A stretch of DNA of 9,733 bases from a bacterium. Lineage in GTDB: Bacteria > Patescibacteriota > JAUYIX01. Within the stretch, counting starts at the first letter, position 1, and the number at the start of each line of letters is the position of its first letter. Shown piece by piece: positions 1-6,399 of this stretch. A model generated the notes under the pieces. It ran no database searches, was not told the DNA's origin, and saw only the letters and a list, made by a program, of their open reading frames with translations. The DNA is taken from positions 1 to 9,733 of the forward strand of contig JAUYIX010000086.1 in assembly GCA_030688115.1 (NCBI GenBank). Direction: 5' to 3'. Position numbers and translations under genes: made by a program.

Positions 1-1425
1 CTTGCGGCCGATGGAACCATAAGCGTTGGTGCTGGAGGTATCGCCGTGGGGGTTGTTGGGGAGAGCAACATTGATTTTGGAACAGCAGCAGGACAAGTCT
101 CGGCGGTCGACATAATGATCGAGGATTTGGGCGGCTACTATACCGCGACAGAAGTAGAGAATGCGCTGCAAGAGGTGGGCGGCAGCTTAGCCAGTCTCGG
201 TGGTTTTAGCGCGGGTTCGGTCCTATTTGCAGATGCTACGGGAGCGCCGACCGAGGACAACGCAAACCTGTTTTTTGATGATACGGGCAATATGCTTAGA
301 GTAAATGAGGTCGAACAATCCGCTAGCGATTGGGGCCTGATAGCCGGTGGCGGCTTTCAGCTGGCCTCGGATAACGGACTGAGCTGGTCGTCAACGACCG
401 CCTACAGCGGAGCTAAAGACATAGGGCTAGAGCGCTCTTTGGCTGGAGTGCTGGAAGTCACTGATGGCTCCACGGGCCTTGGGGGTTTGCACGCATCTAC
501 GATCACCGCGGGCAGCGGGAGTGATATGTTCTTAAACCCAGATGTTGCTACAACGGGCAGTTCTGTAGCCTATACTTTTGATACGCTCAATACACTGCTT
601 GGGTCTGATAAGATTGCCAGTTTTTTAACTAATGGCACTGAATACGCTTATATCAACAGGGCCGGCAAAATATCGGCGACAGGTGGTCTCGTCGTGGGTT
701 CAAACACGGGGTTACAGTGGGGCGGAGCGAACACAGCAATAGTTGGCGTTGCTAGTGGTGATATTTGGTTCAACACTAAAACCGCAACGGAGCGACTGCG
801 AATTGGGGCCGACAGCCAAATCACACAAACCGCAGTCCTTGATGCCGCAACGGGTGACGAGACTGCTTTTACGATCAACTACACGACTAACAAAGCCACG
901 AGTGGCAATGATTATGGTCTGAGGATTGTGAATACGGACACGGCAAGCCCTGGGACGAGCTACCTCATGCGTATGTACTCTGGCGGCACAGCTGATGGAA
1001 ATGAAAGGCTGAGCTTAACCAATACCGGACGCTTGACGGTCAAAGATTCTGTATTTGCGGGGGCAAGCGTGCAAATATCAGCAACGGGGGCATTTTCTTG
1101 GAAAACTGGAGCGACCGCGCGCTCAGTTATCTGGTCTGATGCTGACGGGAATATCCGTTTAACTGACTCAGCCTTCACCGACTTTGGACTCTTGCAGTTT
1201 GGTGGAACTACGGCTAGCTTTCCTGCTATCAAGCGCAATAGCGCAGCGATTGAGTTGCGCCTAGCTGACGACTCCGCGGTCGCTGATCTGATTGCGGGCA
1301 CAGCATTTTTGCCGTCAATAAAAAGTGGAGCCACACAAGCTGGCGCCGGAGCGGCTGCCGATGAACTTTGGAAAACCTCGGGGCATGCTACACTGCCGGA
1401 TAACGTAATTATGATCGGGATATAA
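1..1425 (+). CDS. C-terminal part of a phage-tail-fibre-like repetitive surface protein (5' end outside window)
   Basis: The frame is open from the first base, so the gene starts upstream. The GTG at 46 is only the first start-like codon in the window. The visible ~474 residues are rich in Gly, Ala, Thr, Ser and Asn, with no Cys-rich or membrane segment. They contain short modules I recognise from phage tail fibres and giant fibre-like proteins of environmental bacteria: a VENALQEVGGSLASLG stretch, NLFFDDTGNMLRV, GLQWGGANTAIVG followed by ATERLRIGADS, and near the end LQFGGTTASFPAIKR with LRLADDS. The tail ends in ATLPDNVIMIGI, and I see no S74-type intramolecular chaperone. The inferred role is a beta-rich fibre or adhesin at the cell surface, or a prophage remnant. 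No capsid, tail or integrase gene is visible beside it. It is probably co-transcribed with the membrane protein that starts 2 bp after its stop. Confidence 0.7.
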   Translation, partial: LAADGTISVGAGGIAVGVVGESNIDFGTAAGQVSAVDIMIEDLGGYYTATEVENALQEVGGSLASLGGFSAGSVLFADATGAPTEDNANLFFDDTGNMLRVNEVEQSASDWGLIAGGGFQLASDNGLSWSSTTAYSGAKDIGLERSLAGVLEVTDGSTGLGGLHASTITAGSGSDMFLNPDVATTGSSVAYTFDTLNTLLGSDKIASFLTNGTEYAYINRAGKISATGGLVVGSNTGLQWGGANTAIVGVASGDIWFNTKTATERLRIGADSQITQTAVLDAATGDETAFTINYTTNKATSGNDYGLRIVNTDTASPGTSYLMRMYSGGTADGNERLSLTNTGRLTVKDSVFAGASVQISATGAFSWKTGATARSVIWSDADGNIRLTDSAFTDFGLLQFGGTTASFPAIKRNSAAIELRLADDSAVADLIAGTAFLPSIKSGATQAGAGAAADELWKTSGHATLPDNVIMIGI

Positions 1426-1427
1426 GT

Positions 1428-1907
1428 ATGACTAAGATGCCTGTAACAACCACTACCCAAAATAACAAACGCTCTCCGCTGCACCTTGTTGCTTGGATAC
1501 TGGTGGTGCTCATGGCGGCGGTAATGGCGTATCTCATTTGGATTAATCAGCAATTGCGCAGTCCCGAGTCCCAGCTTGAGCTGGCAGAACAAGCGACCCA
1601 GCAAACGATCCAACAGGTATCCGAGATTTTGCTGGTTCCGACAGACGAGGAGCCGGCGGTCGCCACGATTATCGACGTTGCCTCTCTGCAACAAGAAAAC
1701 CAGGAGTTTTTTGTAAACGCGGCCAACGGTGATCAGTTGTTACTCTATCGCAATAGCGCTGTTATCTATCGGCCCGGAGAGCACAAAATTATCAACGTCT
1801 CGCCAATCGTGATTAGCCCGGAAGACCTGACCTCAGAGTCTTTTGACGATCAAGCGACGGATGAAGAGCTTGAGGATGTTACACCTGATCTCGAGACCGC
1901 TCCATAA
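1428..1907 (+). CDS. Single-pass membrane protein with conserved extracytoplasmic domain, function unknown
   Basis: 159 residues. A short polar N-terminus is followed by one hydrophobic helix at about residues 19-39 (HLVAWILVVLMAAVMAYLIW). A Gln/Glu-rich, probably helical linker follows (45-68), then a compact domain at about 70-130 with EEPAVATIID, EFFVNAANGDQLLLYRN and AVIYRPGEHKIINVSPI, and an acidic tail (132-156). From memory, the block 'EEPxVATxxD...FFxNAxNGDxLLxY...AxxYRPxxxKIIxVxPI' recurs in small membrane proteins of CPR bacteria, with no known function. The expected topology is N-in with the domain outside. The start follows the fibre-like gene's stop by 2 bp with only a weak GGGAT upstream, so translational coupling is likely. 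It may assist or anchor the neighbouring fibre-like protein; that is inference from position alone. Confidence 0.8.
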   Translation: MTKMPVTTTTQNNKRSPLHLVAWILVVLMAAVMAYLIWINQQLRSPESQLELAEQATQQTIQQVSEILLVPTDEEPAVATIIDVASLQQENQEFFVNAANGDQLLLYRNSAVIYRPGEHKIINVSPIVISPEDLTSESFDDQATDEELEDVTPDLETAP

Positions 1908-1951
1908 AAAAGAACGCTCACCTCGTAAGATGAGCGTCGTGGTGCACTTTT
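1906..1951. terminator. Shared hairpin terminator between convergent genes
   Basis: Stem ACGCTCA (1914-1920) pairs with TGAGCGT (1931-1937), and an inner CT/AG pair after one mismatch closes on the loop CGTA. On the minus strand the hairpin is followed two bases later by six T (1911-1906), a good intrinsic terminator for the acyltransferase gene. On the + strand only TTTT at 1948-1951 follows, so termination there would be weaker. The stem contains the acyltransferase stop codon, and the T-tract overlaps the stop codon of the + strand gene. Confidence 0.65.
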
Positions 1952-2802
1952 AGCAAATTATGCTTGTGCTCCCACTCGTTTTGGGTCCATGTGCGGGCAT
2001 CCTGGCCCACCAAGGTCTCGTAATACGTCCAGTAGACGTGGACCTTGGTCCGCCGCAGACGCCATAGCGACCAAACTCCGCGCGGGATTGGCCGCTTGTA
2101 CACGATTGTTATGGAGACAAAGGCGTACTCGGGCAGCTGCTTGCTGATCAGGCGCACGGCCCCCGTCTCCGGAACCAGCGTAAAGCGAGGCTGCTGCCCG
2201 TTGGTGCTGGCACCACTGAGTTCTTGCGGCAGACGCGTGCCCTCCGGAAAAAACACTATCGCGGCGCCGTCTTTTTGGGCCAGCTGCGTGCAGGCCCGGA
2301 TTTGCCGGATGTCATCGCGACATCCGCCACGCTCCAAAAAAGCACTGCGATTGAGCCAAAGCGCCCATCCGATACCGGGGACGCATGCGAATGGGATGCG
2401 TAGCCAGCTAAAGCGCTTGGACTGATAGGCCCAACGTTTTACCAGCCAGCGAGCGTTGGTGATCCCTGCCAGCCACAACAGTCGACAGGTGATCGGGATA
2501 TCTGCCGCTGACTGGTGGTTGACTACAACAACCACCTTGCCGCTACCCTTGAGCAGCGCCCTAAGCGCCGGCCAATCCGGCTCAAAGATGGTTTGCACTC
2601 CGTTGATCCAACTAAAAGAATCATATAGGAGTGCACTGTAATAAATTATCCAGCGGTCCGCCGCATAGCGCAGCGCCTGGCGAGACCGACACGCAAGGGC
2701 GGTCCACACGGCCTGGACCACCAGCAGGCCCGAGACAAACAACACGTAAACCGTCAAGCCCGCGACGGTCAACGCCTGCAAAAAACGCTCAAAAACGGTC
2801 AT
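1918..2802 (-). CDS. Membrane-bound lysophospholipid acyltransferase, PlsC/LPLAT superfamily (YihG-like)
   Basis: Predicted to transfer an acyl chain to a lysophospholipid or glycerolipid at the inner face of the membrane. In the 294-residue form, the four family blocks are in order: NHQSAAD at 95-101 (catalytic His/Asp, NHx4D-type), PGIGWALWLNRSAFLER at 142-158, FFPEGTR at 184-190 (glycerol-phosphate binding) and PETGA at 211-215. A hydrophobic helix at about 11-36 anchors it. The second block resembles the YihG/LCLAT subgroup more than housekeeping PlsC, so the exact acceptor is uncertain. The frame is open up to an ATG at 2856, but I chose the ATG at 2802: it has AAAGGAG 10 nt upstream (2819-2813) and the protein then begins MTVFERF before the helix. 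The gene stands alone, divergent from recG and convergent with the small membrane protein gene. Confidence 0.87.
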   Translation of the reverse strand: MTVFERFLQALTVAGLTVYVLFVSGLLVVQAVWTALACRSRQALRYAADRWIIYYSALLYDSFSWINGVQTIFEPDWPALRALLKGSGKVVVVVNHQSAADIPITCRLLWLAGITNARWLVKRWAYQSKRFSWLRIPFACVPGIGWALWLNRSAFLERGGCRDDIRQIRACTQLAQKDGAAIVFFPEGTRLPQELSGASTNGQQPRFTLVPETGAVRLISKQLPEYAFVSITIVYKRPIPRGVWSLWRLRRTKVHVYWTYYETLVGQDARTWTQNEWEHKHNLLKVHHDAHLTR

Positions 2803-2915
2803 GTAGGCCTCTCTCCTTTGCCGATAGTAATGTACGCGGATGCGACAATGCCACATTATTTACACAATTGCAATCCCGAATAGCCAGCCCGGCTACCTGA
2901 GGTACACTAAAACGC
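2803..2915. promoter_or_regulatory. Divergent control region between acyltransferase gene and recG
   Basis: 113 bp between the two starts, AT-rich in its middle (2851-2882). Toward recG a -10-like TACACT lies at 2903-2908, only 7 bases before the ATG, with no convincing -35. The same nine bases TACACTAAA recur before the gene at 5089. Toward the acyltransferase, TACATT (2834-2829 on the minus strand) could be a -10, but no good -35 pairs with it. The acyltransferase Shine-Dalgarno site AAAGGAG lies at 2819-2813. The promoter assignments are tentative. Confidence 0.35.
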
Positions 2916-4982
2916 ATGCCCGTCTCACTCAGCACCCGCATACTACCCGGCGACCCACTAATCTACTTGCATGGGCTCGGTCCTACCGCTGCGCGCACCT
3001 TACAAAGCATCGGCATCCGCACTATCCAGGAGCTGGCAGAGTACCTCCCGCGCGACTACGAGCACTACGGCAAACCGATCACGATCGGATCGCTCCAAAA
3101 GCCCAGCGACAGCCCGGTGCTTATTTGTGCGCAAGTTATATCGATCAACAATAGACAAAGCTACCGCAGACGACTGACCATCCAAGAGGGCCTGCTAAGT
3201 GATGAGTCGGGTAGCCTGGCGGTAACGTGGTTCAACCAGCCCTATCTGGTAGAACAACTCTCCGGTAAGATCGCTTTTTTGCGGGGCAAGGTCGGTCTTT
3301 ATAAAGGTACGCTTACGCTCGAGTCGCCCGAGCTTGTGCGTGACCCGAGCATCGCCCTTGGTAAAAATACCGTGCAACCGATCTACCCTCTCTCGGGCAA
3401 GATTACCAGCAAGCAAATCCGGTATTGGATCAAACAAGCGCTTGATGTTGTCTCTCGGACTCCCGACATTTTGCCACCTCACCTAAAAGAGCAATTGAGA
3501 TTGCCGGATCGCGTGCCGGCCTTGCGTGAGTTGCACTTTCCGACGACGGACGCGGCACGAGAGCTCGCCCGCAAGCGTATGACTTTTGAGGAACTGTTTT
3601 TGTTATCACTTTTTGTTTTGCGCGAGCGCGCCTCGCTGACTCAAGTGCATGCGCGGCCGATCCCGTTGGTTCCTGAGTTGCTCAGAGAGTTTGTCGGTTT
3701 ACTGCCGTTTGCATTAACCAACGCCCAGCGTAAAGCTGCCTGGCAGATAGTCCAGGATTTGGCACAACCGCATCCCATGAATCGCCTGCTTGAGGGAGAT
3801 GTCGGCTCCGGTAAAACCGTGGTGGCGGCCATGACTTTGCTGGCGTGTGCTAGCGCCGGAGGACAAGCCGCTGTTTTGGCACCCACCGTCATCCTGGCCG
3901 AGCAACATTACGTCACTTTACAACAATTGCTACGGCCCTTTGGGATTAAGATTGGGATTTTGGTAAGTGACCATCCGGATATTAAAAAAACTAAAGATCA
4001 CCTGGCTAAAGGTAAGCTTGATATCGTGATCGGGACCCATGCCGTTCTTAAACCGAGTGTGCAGTTTAAGCGCTTGCAACTGGTTATCGTCGATGAGCAG
4101 CATCGCTTTGGGGTCAAGCAACGCCAGCTGCTCAAGACCAAGGTGCGTCTACCAAACCACCTGCCCCACTTGCTCTCGATGACCGCCACCCCGATCCCCC
4201 GCACGCTGGCTCTAACTCTGTACGGTGATCTTGATCTGTCGGTCTTGGACCAAAAACCTAAGCAACGGCAGCCGGTCGCCACAAAGGTGTTGCAAAAAAA
4301 ATCTCAAGCACTGCTATTTGCTAAAATCAAAAAAGTTGCCTCCCGGGGAGAACAGGTTTTTGTTGTTTACCCGCTGATTGACGCCAGCGATAAAGTATCG
4401 GCGCGAGCGCTGCTGGATGAGTATCAAGACCTTTGCACCGAACTCTCCGGAATTAGCGTTGGACTTTTGCACGGCCGCATGTCCGACCAAGAAAAAAACC
4501 AAACCATCCTGCGATTTAAACAAGGAGAGTTTGCCGTCCTGGCCTCAACACCGGTAATCGAGGTCGGTATCGATATCCGCAATGCTACTTTGATGGTAGT
4601 GATGAGTGCCGAGCGATTTGGACTGGCACAGTTGCACCAGATTAGAGGCCGGGTGGGTCGCGGATCACAACCATCCGAGTGTCTCCTGATCCCGGATGCG
4701 GCGACGGACAAGACGCGCAAGCGTTTGGAGCTTTTGTGCAGCACCGATGACGGCTTTGCTCTTGCCGAGGCCGATCTCGAGATGCGCGGTCCGGGCGAAC
4801 CCTTTGGCACCAAGCAGCACGGCCAGATCAGCTTTAAATTTGCCACGGTTTTGGACTCGCGGGTGCTGGCTCAGGCCAAAGAGACTGCGGTAGAACTACT
4901 GCAAAACGACCCCGGATTGCGCTCCTGGCCGCTTTTGCGACAAAGGGTAGATCGCGTTGCCACCCAAATGCATCTCGAGTAG
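2916..4982 (+). CDS. recG: ATP-dependent DNA helicase RecG
   Basis: A double-stranded DNA translocase that remodels stalled replication forks and branch-migrates Holliday junctions in the cytoplasm. The 688 residues match the family's usual length (E. coli about 693). Domains in order: an N-terminal helix-hairpin-helix-like LHGLGPTAARTLQSIG (18-33), the OB-fold wedge (about 55-150), then the SF2 motor. Motor motifs: Walker A GDVGSGKT (294-301), Ia LAPTVILAEQH (321-331), DEQH box (393-396), SMTATPIPRT (421-430), STPVIEVGIDI (544-554) and QIRGRVGRG (575-583). The TRG-like segment MRGPGEPFGTKQHG (623-636) couples ATP hydrolysis to movement. All catalytic residues expected from the family are present. 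The ATG at 2916 starts right at the conserved N-terminus. Its only Shine-Dalgarno-like sequence is a weak TGAGG about 13 nt upstream. It appears to be transcribed alone or with the unknown genes downstream. Confidence 0.97.
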   Translation: MPVSLSTRILPGDPLIYLHGLGPTAARTLQSIGIRTIQELAEYLPRDYEHYGKPITIGSLQKPSDSPVLICAQVISINNRQSYRRRLTIQEGLLSDESGSLAVTWFNQPYLVEQLSGKIAFLRGKVGLYKGTLTLESPELVRDPSIALGKNTVQPIYPLSGKITSKQIRYWIKQALDVVSRTPDILPPHLKEQLRLPDRVPALRELHFPTTDAARELARKRMTFEELFLLSLFVLRERASLTQVHARPIPLVPELLREFVGLLPFALTNAQRKAAWQIVQDLAQPHPMNRLLEGDVGSGKTVVAAMTLLACASAGGQAAVLAPTVILAEQHYVTLQQLLRPFGIKIGILVSDHPDIKKTKDHLAKGKLDIVIGTHAVLKPSVQFKRLQLVIVDEQHRFGVKQRQLLKTKVRLPNHLPHLLSMTATPIPRTLALTLYGDLDLSVLDQKPKQRQPVATKVLQKKSQALLFAKIKKVASRGEQVFVVYPLIDASDKVSARALLDEYQDLCTELSGISVGLLHGRMSDQEKNQTILRFKQGEFAVLASTPVIEVGIDIRNATLMVVMSAERFGLAQLHQIRGRVGRGSQPSECLLIPDAATDKTRKRLELLCSTDDGFALAEADLEMRGPGEPFGTKQHGQISFKFATVLDSRVLAQAKETAVELLQNDPGLRSWPLLRQRVDRVATQMHLE

Positions 4983-5030
4983 ACTTGACATAAAGCCTAT
5001 TTTGTTACAGGCTCCCAGGTCCGCTAAAGT

Positions 5031-5070
5031 TTGATTTTTTGGGGCGGCCGCGCCCTTTTACAATACACTA
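5031..5070 (+). promoter_or_regulatory. Putative promoter of the 5089 gene with GC-rich palindromic spacer
   Basis: A -10 match TACAAT lies at 5059-5064, overlapping a second one, TACACT (5064-5069). Transcription would begin near 5071, leaving a very short leader that carries AAAGGAG. A T-rich stretch with TTGATT (5031-5036) is the only -35-like sequence, but its spacing of 22 is too long. The spacer holds GGCGGCCGCGCCC (5043-5055), the same 13-mer found before a TACAAT at 6374-6395. Confidence 0.45.
5041..5059 (+). terminator. Possible short terminator after recG
   Basis: GGGCG (5042-5046) pairs with CGCCC (5051-5055) around the loop GCCG, followed by TTTT (5056-5059). The stem is only five pairs but entirely GC. 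It lies 59 bases after the recG stop and directly overlaps the -10 region of the next gene's putative promoter, so it may be a promoter element instead of, or as well as, a terminator. Confidence 0.35.
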
Positions 5071-5088
5071 AAGAAAGGAGTGTGCGCG

Positions 5089-5736
5089 ATGCACATTCGA
5101 GCCAAAAAAAAGCCCTTTGATCTTATTAGGGGCGGCCTCGAGAATAGCTCACGTAATGCTCCGTTGGGGCTCAAGCGTGAGTTGATCGGGGTCGCAACCG
5201 TCAAGCGGCCGGACGAGCTAAAGGACATCACGTCATTTATGATGTCCATTAATCCACTATTCCGGTATCTCGTCGGGCAGACGATTGGTGTCTTTGACCA
5301 AGGCACCGTAAAACCGTCTTCGCTCGACAAGCAAAAGTGTTTTTTGGTGCGTTGGCCGTCTCTCTCCGAGAGTAGCCAACATGCCATTTGGGTACCTCAG
5401 GCGTGGCTCTCGTGCTTAACAGAGCTACCACTTGATGGACCCTTTGATGGCAGGGCACAACGGCAGCGGGATCTGCTAAGACTCTGCCTACTCAGTGATC
5501 GGATCTTTTTGATCGCTGAGGCGATGGGCAAGCTACCCTTTGAGCCCATCCAGGGTATCGATCGGGAGAAGGTGCAGACCTGGCAACAGGCTGCGCTCGA
5601 TTGGCTGACCTCCGGGGCCGCCGACAACTTATGCGAAACATGCGGGGAGGAGATCCCGCGGTTCGTATATGAGGAGTCCGAGACAGCGTTTGTCGGACCC
5701 ATCCGGCAGCGCTGTCATGAACATTTTTCGGTTTGA
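5089..5736 (+). CDS. Unrecognised 215-residue protein with possible C-terminal zinc site
   Basis: I do not recognise the family. The ATG at 5089 is the start because AAAGGAG (5074-5080) sits 8 nt upstream; a GTG at 5080 in the same frame overlaps that site and is rejected. The protein has a basic N-terminus (HIRAKKKPFDLIRGG), a mixed central part with no membrane helix, and a C-terminal stretch with C182-x2-C185 and C209-H-x-H212, spaced like a Cx2C...Cx2H zinc-binding site. That suggests a small metal-stabilised fold, possibly nucleic-acid binding, but this is inference. It is a cytoplasmic protein by appearance. It has its own putative promoter, and the next + gene starts 72 bp after its stop, so the two may form a small unit. 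No toxin, nuclease or methylase motif is visible. Confidence 0.72.
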   Translation: MHIRAKKKPFDLIRGGLENSSRNAPLGLKRELIGVATVKRPDELKDITSFMMSINPLFRYLVGQTIGVFDQGTVKPSSLDKQKCFLVRWPSLSESSQHAIWVPQAWLSCLTELPLDGPFDGRAQRQRDLLRLCLLSDRIFLIAEAMGKLPFEPIQGIDREKVQTWQQAALDWLTSGAADNLCETCGEEIPRFVYEESETAFVGPIRQRCHEHFSV

Positions 5737-5748
5737 AAAGATTTGAAC

Positions 5749-5808
5749 AGAAAGGAGTAAGTCGCGTTTACCCGTTTTATTCTTTCGGTCAAGTCATTTG
5801 GAGTGACA
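5749..5808 (+). promoter_or_regulatory. Leader with orphan Shine-Dalgarno site upstream of the 5809 gene
   Basis: AGAAAGGAGT at 5749-5758 repeats exactly the ribosome-binding sequence at 5072-5081, and CGCG again follows (5763-5766). At the spot where a start codon should lie (5767) the sequence reads TTT, in frame with the downstream gene. The nearest usable start is the ATG at 5809 with GGAG (5800-5803) five bases before it. The stretch is either a decayed start or a leader with another role. Confidence 0.4.
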
Positions 5809-6264
5809 ATGTCAAGATACCGGTCAAGCATCGCGTATAGGCAGGCTCATCTGATAAAGAGCCTACCCGAACTGTCCATCATCGAGCTCGTTGAGCTCGT
5901 ACCTCGGAGGACCCGGTTGGTCCCCGAGATAACGGAGGAGATGTTCCGACGCCACCGCCGGAACCTAGCCTACCTCGGCTCGCCATGGACCCAGGAGGCC
6001 GTAGGGGCTCTGCGGCCGATGATGGCCGATCTCTCCGCGGTGGTGGCCGACCACCGCAACGCCTCCTGGGCCCGGCGCCACGCCGGGCTCAAAGCCCTCA
6101 TAGCCGTCGGCGTGATGGCCACGGTAGTCAAGCGCGAGGAGCTCAAGGAGTTCCACCGCGCGGGTTGGATCTCAACGGAGCAACTGGAGCTCTGCTTGCG
6201 GCGCAACCGTCAGCGCAAAAAGGAGGCCACCCAGGCGCTTCGCCGCAGCCTCCGACTGAGCTAA
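5809..6264 (+). CDS. Small basic protein, unrecognised, GC-rich gene
   Basis: 151 residues from the ATG at 5809 (GGAG five bases upstream). A GTG two codons earlier (5803) overlaps that GGAG and is less likely. I do not recognise the family. The protein is Arg-rich and looks mostly helical: VPRRTRLVPEITEEMFRRH (32-49), a mildly hydrophobic patch HAGLKALIAVGVMATVV (91-107) that is probably too short and mixed for a membrane span, then a very basic C-terminus (130-151, RRNRQRKKEATQALRRS). Such a tail fits nucleic-acid or ribosome contact, but that is inference. The coding sequence is clearly richer in G and C than recG or the gene before it, with third positions strongly G/C and many CTC, GAG, GCC and CGC codons, a possible sign of different origin. 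The stop lies in the first of several hairpins ending in a strong terminator. Confidence 0.65.
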   Translation: MSRYRSSIAYRQAHLIKSLPELSIIELVELVPRRTRLVPEITEEMFRRHRRNLAYLGSPWTQEAVGALRPMMADLSAVVADHRNASWARRHAGLKALIAVGVMATVVKREELKEFHRAGWISTEQLELCLRRNRQRKKEATQALRRSLRLS

Positions 6265-6300
6265 CGCGGCTCAGTAACCGGCGCCAGACCGCCGTCTGGC
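6255..6300 (+). other. Two tandem hairpins at the 3' end of the 5809 gene
   Basis: ACTGAGC (6255-6261) pairs with GCTCAGT (6269-6275) around a loop that holds the TAA stop codon. GCCAGAC (6283-6289) pairs with GTCTGGC (6294-6300) around CGCC. Neither is followed by a T-tract, so they are not terminators themselves. They could stabilise the 3' end or slow ribosomes at the stop. Confidence 0.5.
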
Positions 6301-6326
6301 AACCGTAGACGGTCCATCTACATACC

Positions 6327-6357
6327 CCCCCAATCTGCGGATTGGGGGTTTTCTTTT
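6327..6357 (+). terminator. Strong intrinsic terminator of the + strand unit
   Basis: A perfect nine-pair stem, CCCCCAATC (6327-6335) with GATTGGGGG (6340-6348), closes a TGCG loop. TTTTCTTTT follows directly. It ends transcription of the 5089 and 5809 genes before the convergent minus-strand operon. Confidence 0.9.
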
Positions 6358-6361
6358 ACAT

Positions 6362-6395
6362 AAAAACTTGGTAGGCGGCCGCGCCCCGCTACAAT
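6362..6395. promoter_or_regulatory. GC-rich palindromic element with TACAAT; alternative minus-strand terminator
   Basis: On the + strand TTGGTA (6368-6373), a 16-bp spacer and TACAAT (6390-6395) form a promoter-like pair whose spacer is the 13-mer GGCGGCCGCGCCC (6374-6386). It would read antisense into the propeller gene. On the minus strand the same bases fold as GTAGCGG against CCGCCTAC with one bulge (6392-6371), and five T come four bases later (6366-6362), a fair terminator for the minus operon, whose last stop codon ends at 6400. Both readings fit; the sequence alone does not decide. Confidence 0.4.
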
Positions 6396-6399
6396 GGGA

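Noticed and set aside
46..48. GTG as start of the first gene
   Set aside because: The frame is open to the left edge with the same composition, and there is no Shine-Dalgarno site before it.
960..1694. Long minus-strand reading frame of 244 codons across the fibre-like and small membrane genes
   Set aside because: It spans two recognisable + strand genes, has no ribosome site, and its Arg/Cys/Ser/Pro-rich product looks like an antisense shadow.
2803..2856. Longer acyltransferase starting at the ATG at 2856
   Set aside because: The extra 18 residues are charged and unlike the family, while the ATG at 2802 has a strong AAAGGAG.
4985..5011. Perfect -35 TTGACA right after the recG stop
   Set aside because: The only -10-like sequence at 15-17 bases is TACAGG, a poor match. 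The TACAAT near 5059 is too far away to pair with it.
5884..5899. GAGCTC repeated twice with a 3-base gap
   Set aside because: It encodes the ordinary repeated Glu-Leu-Val of the protein and has no sign of an operator inside the coding region.
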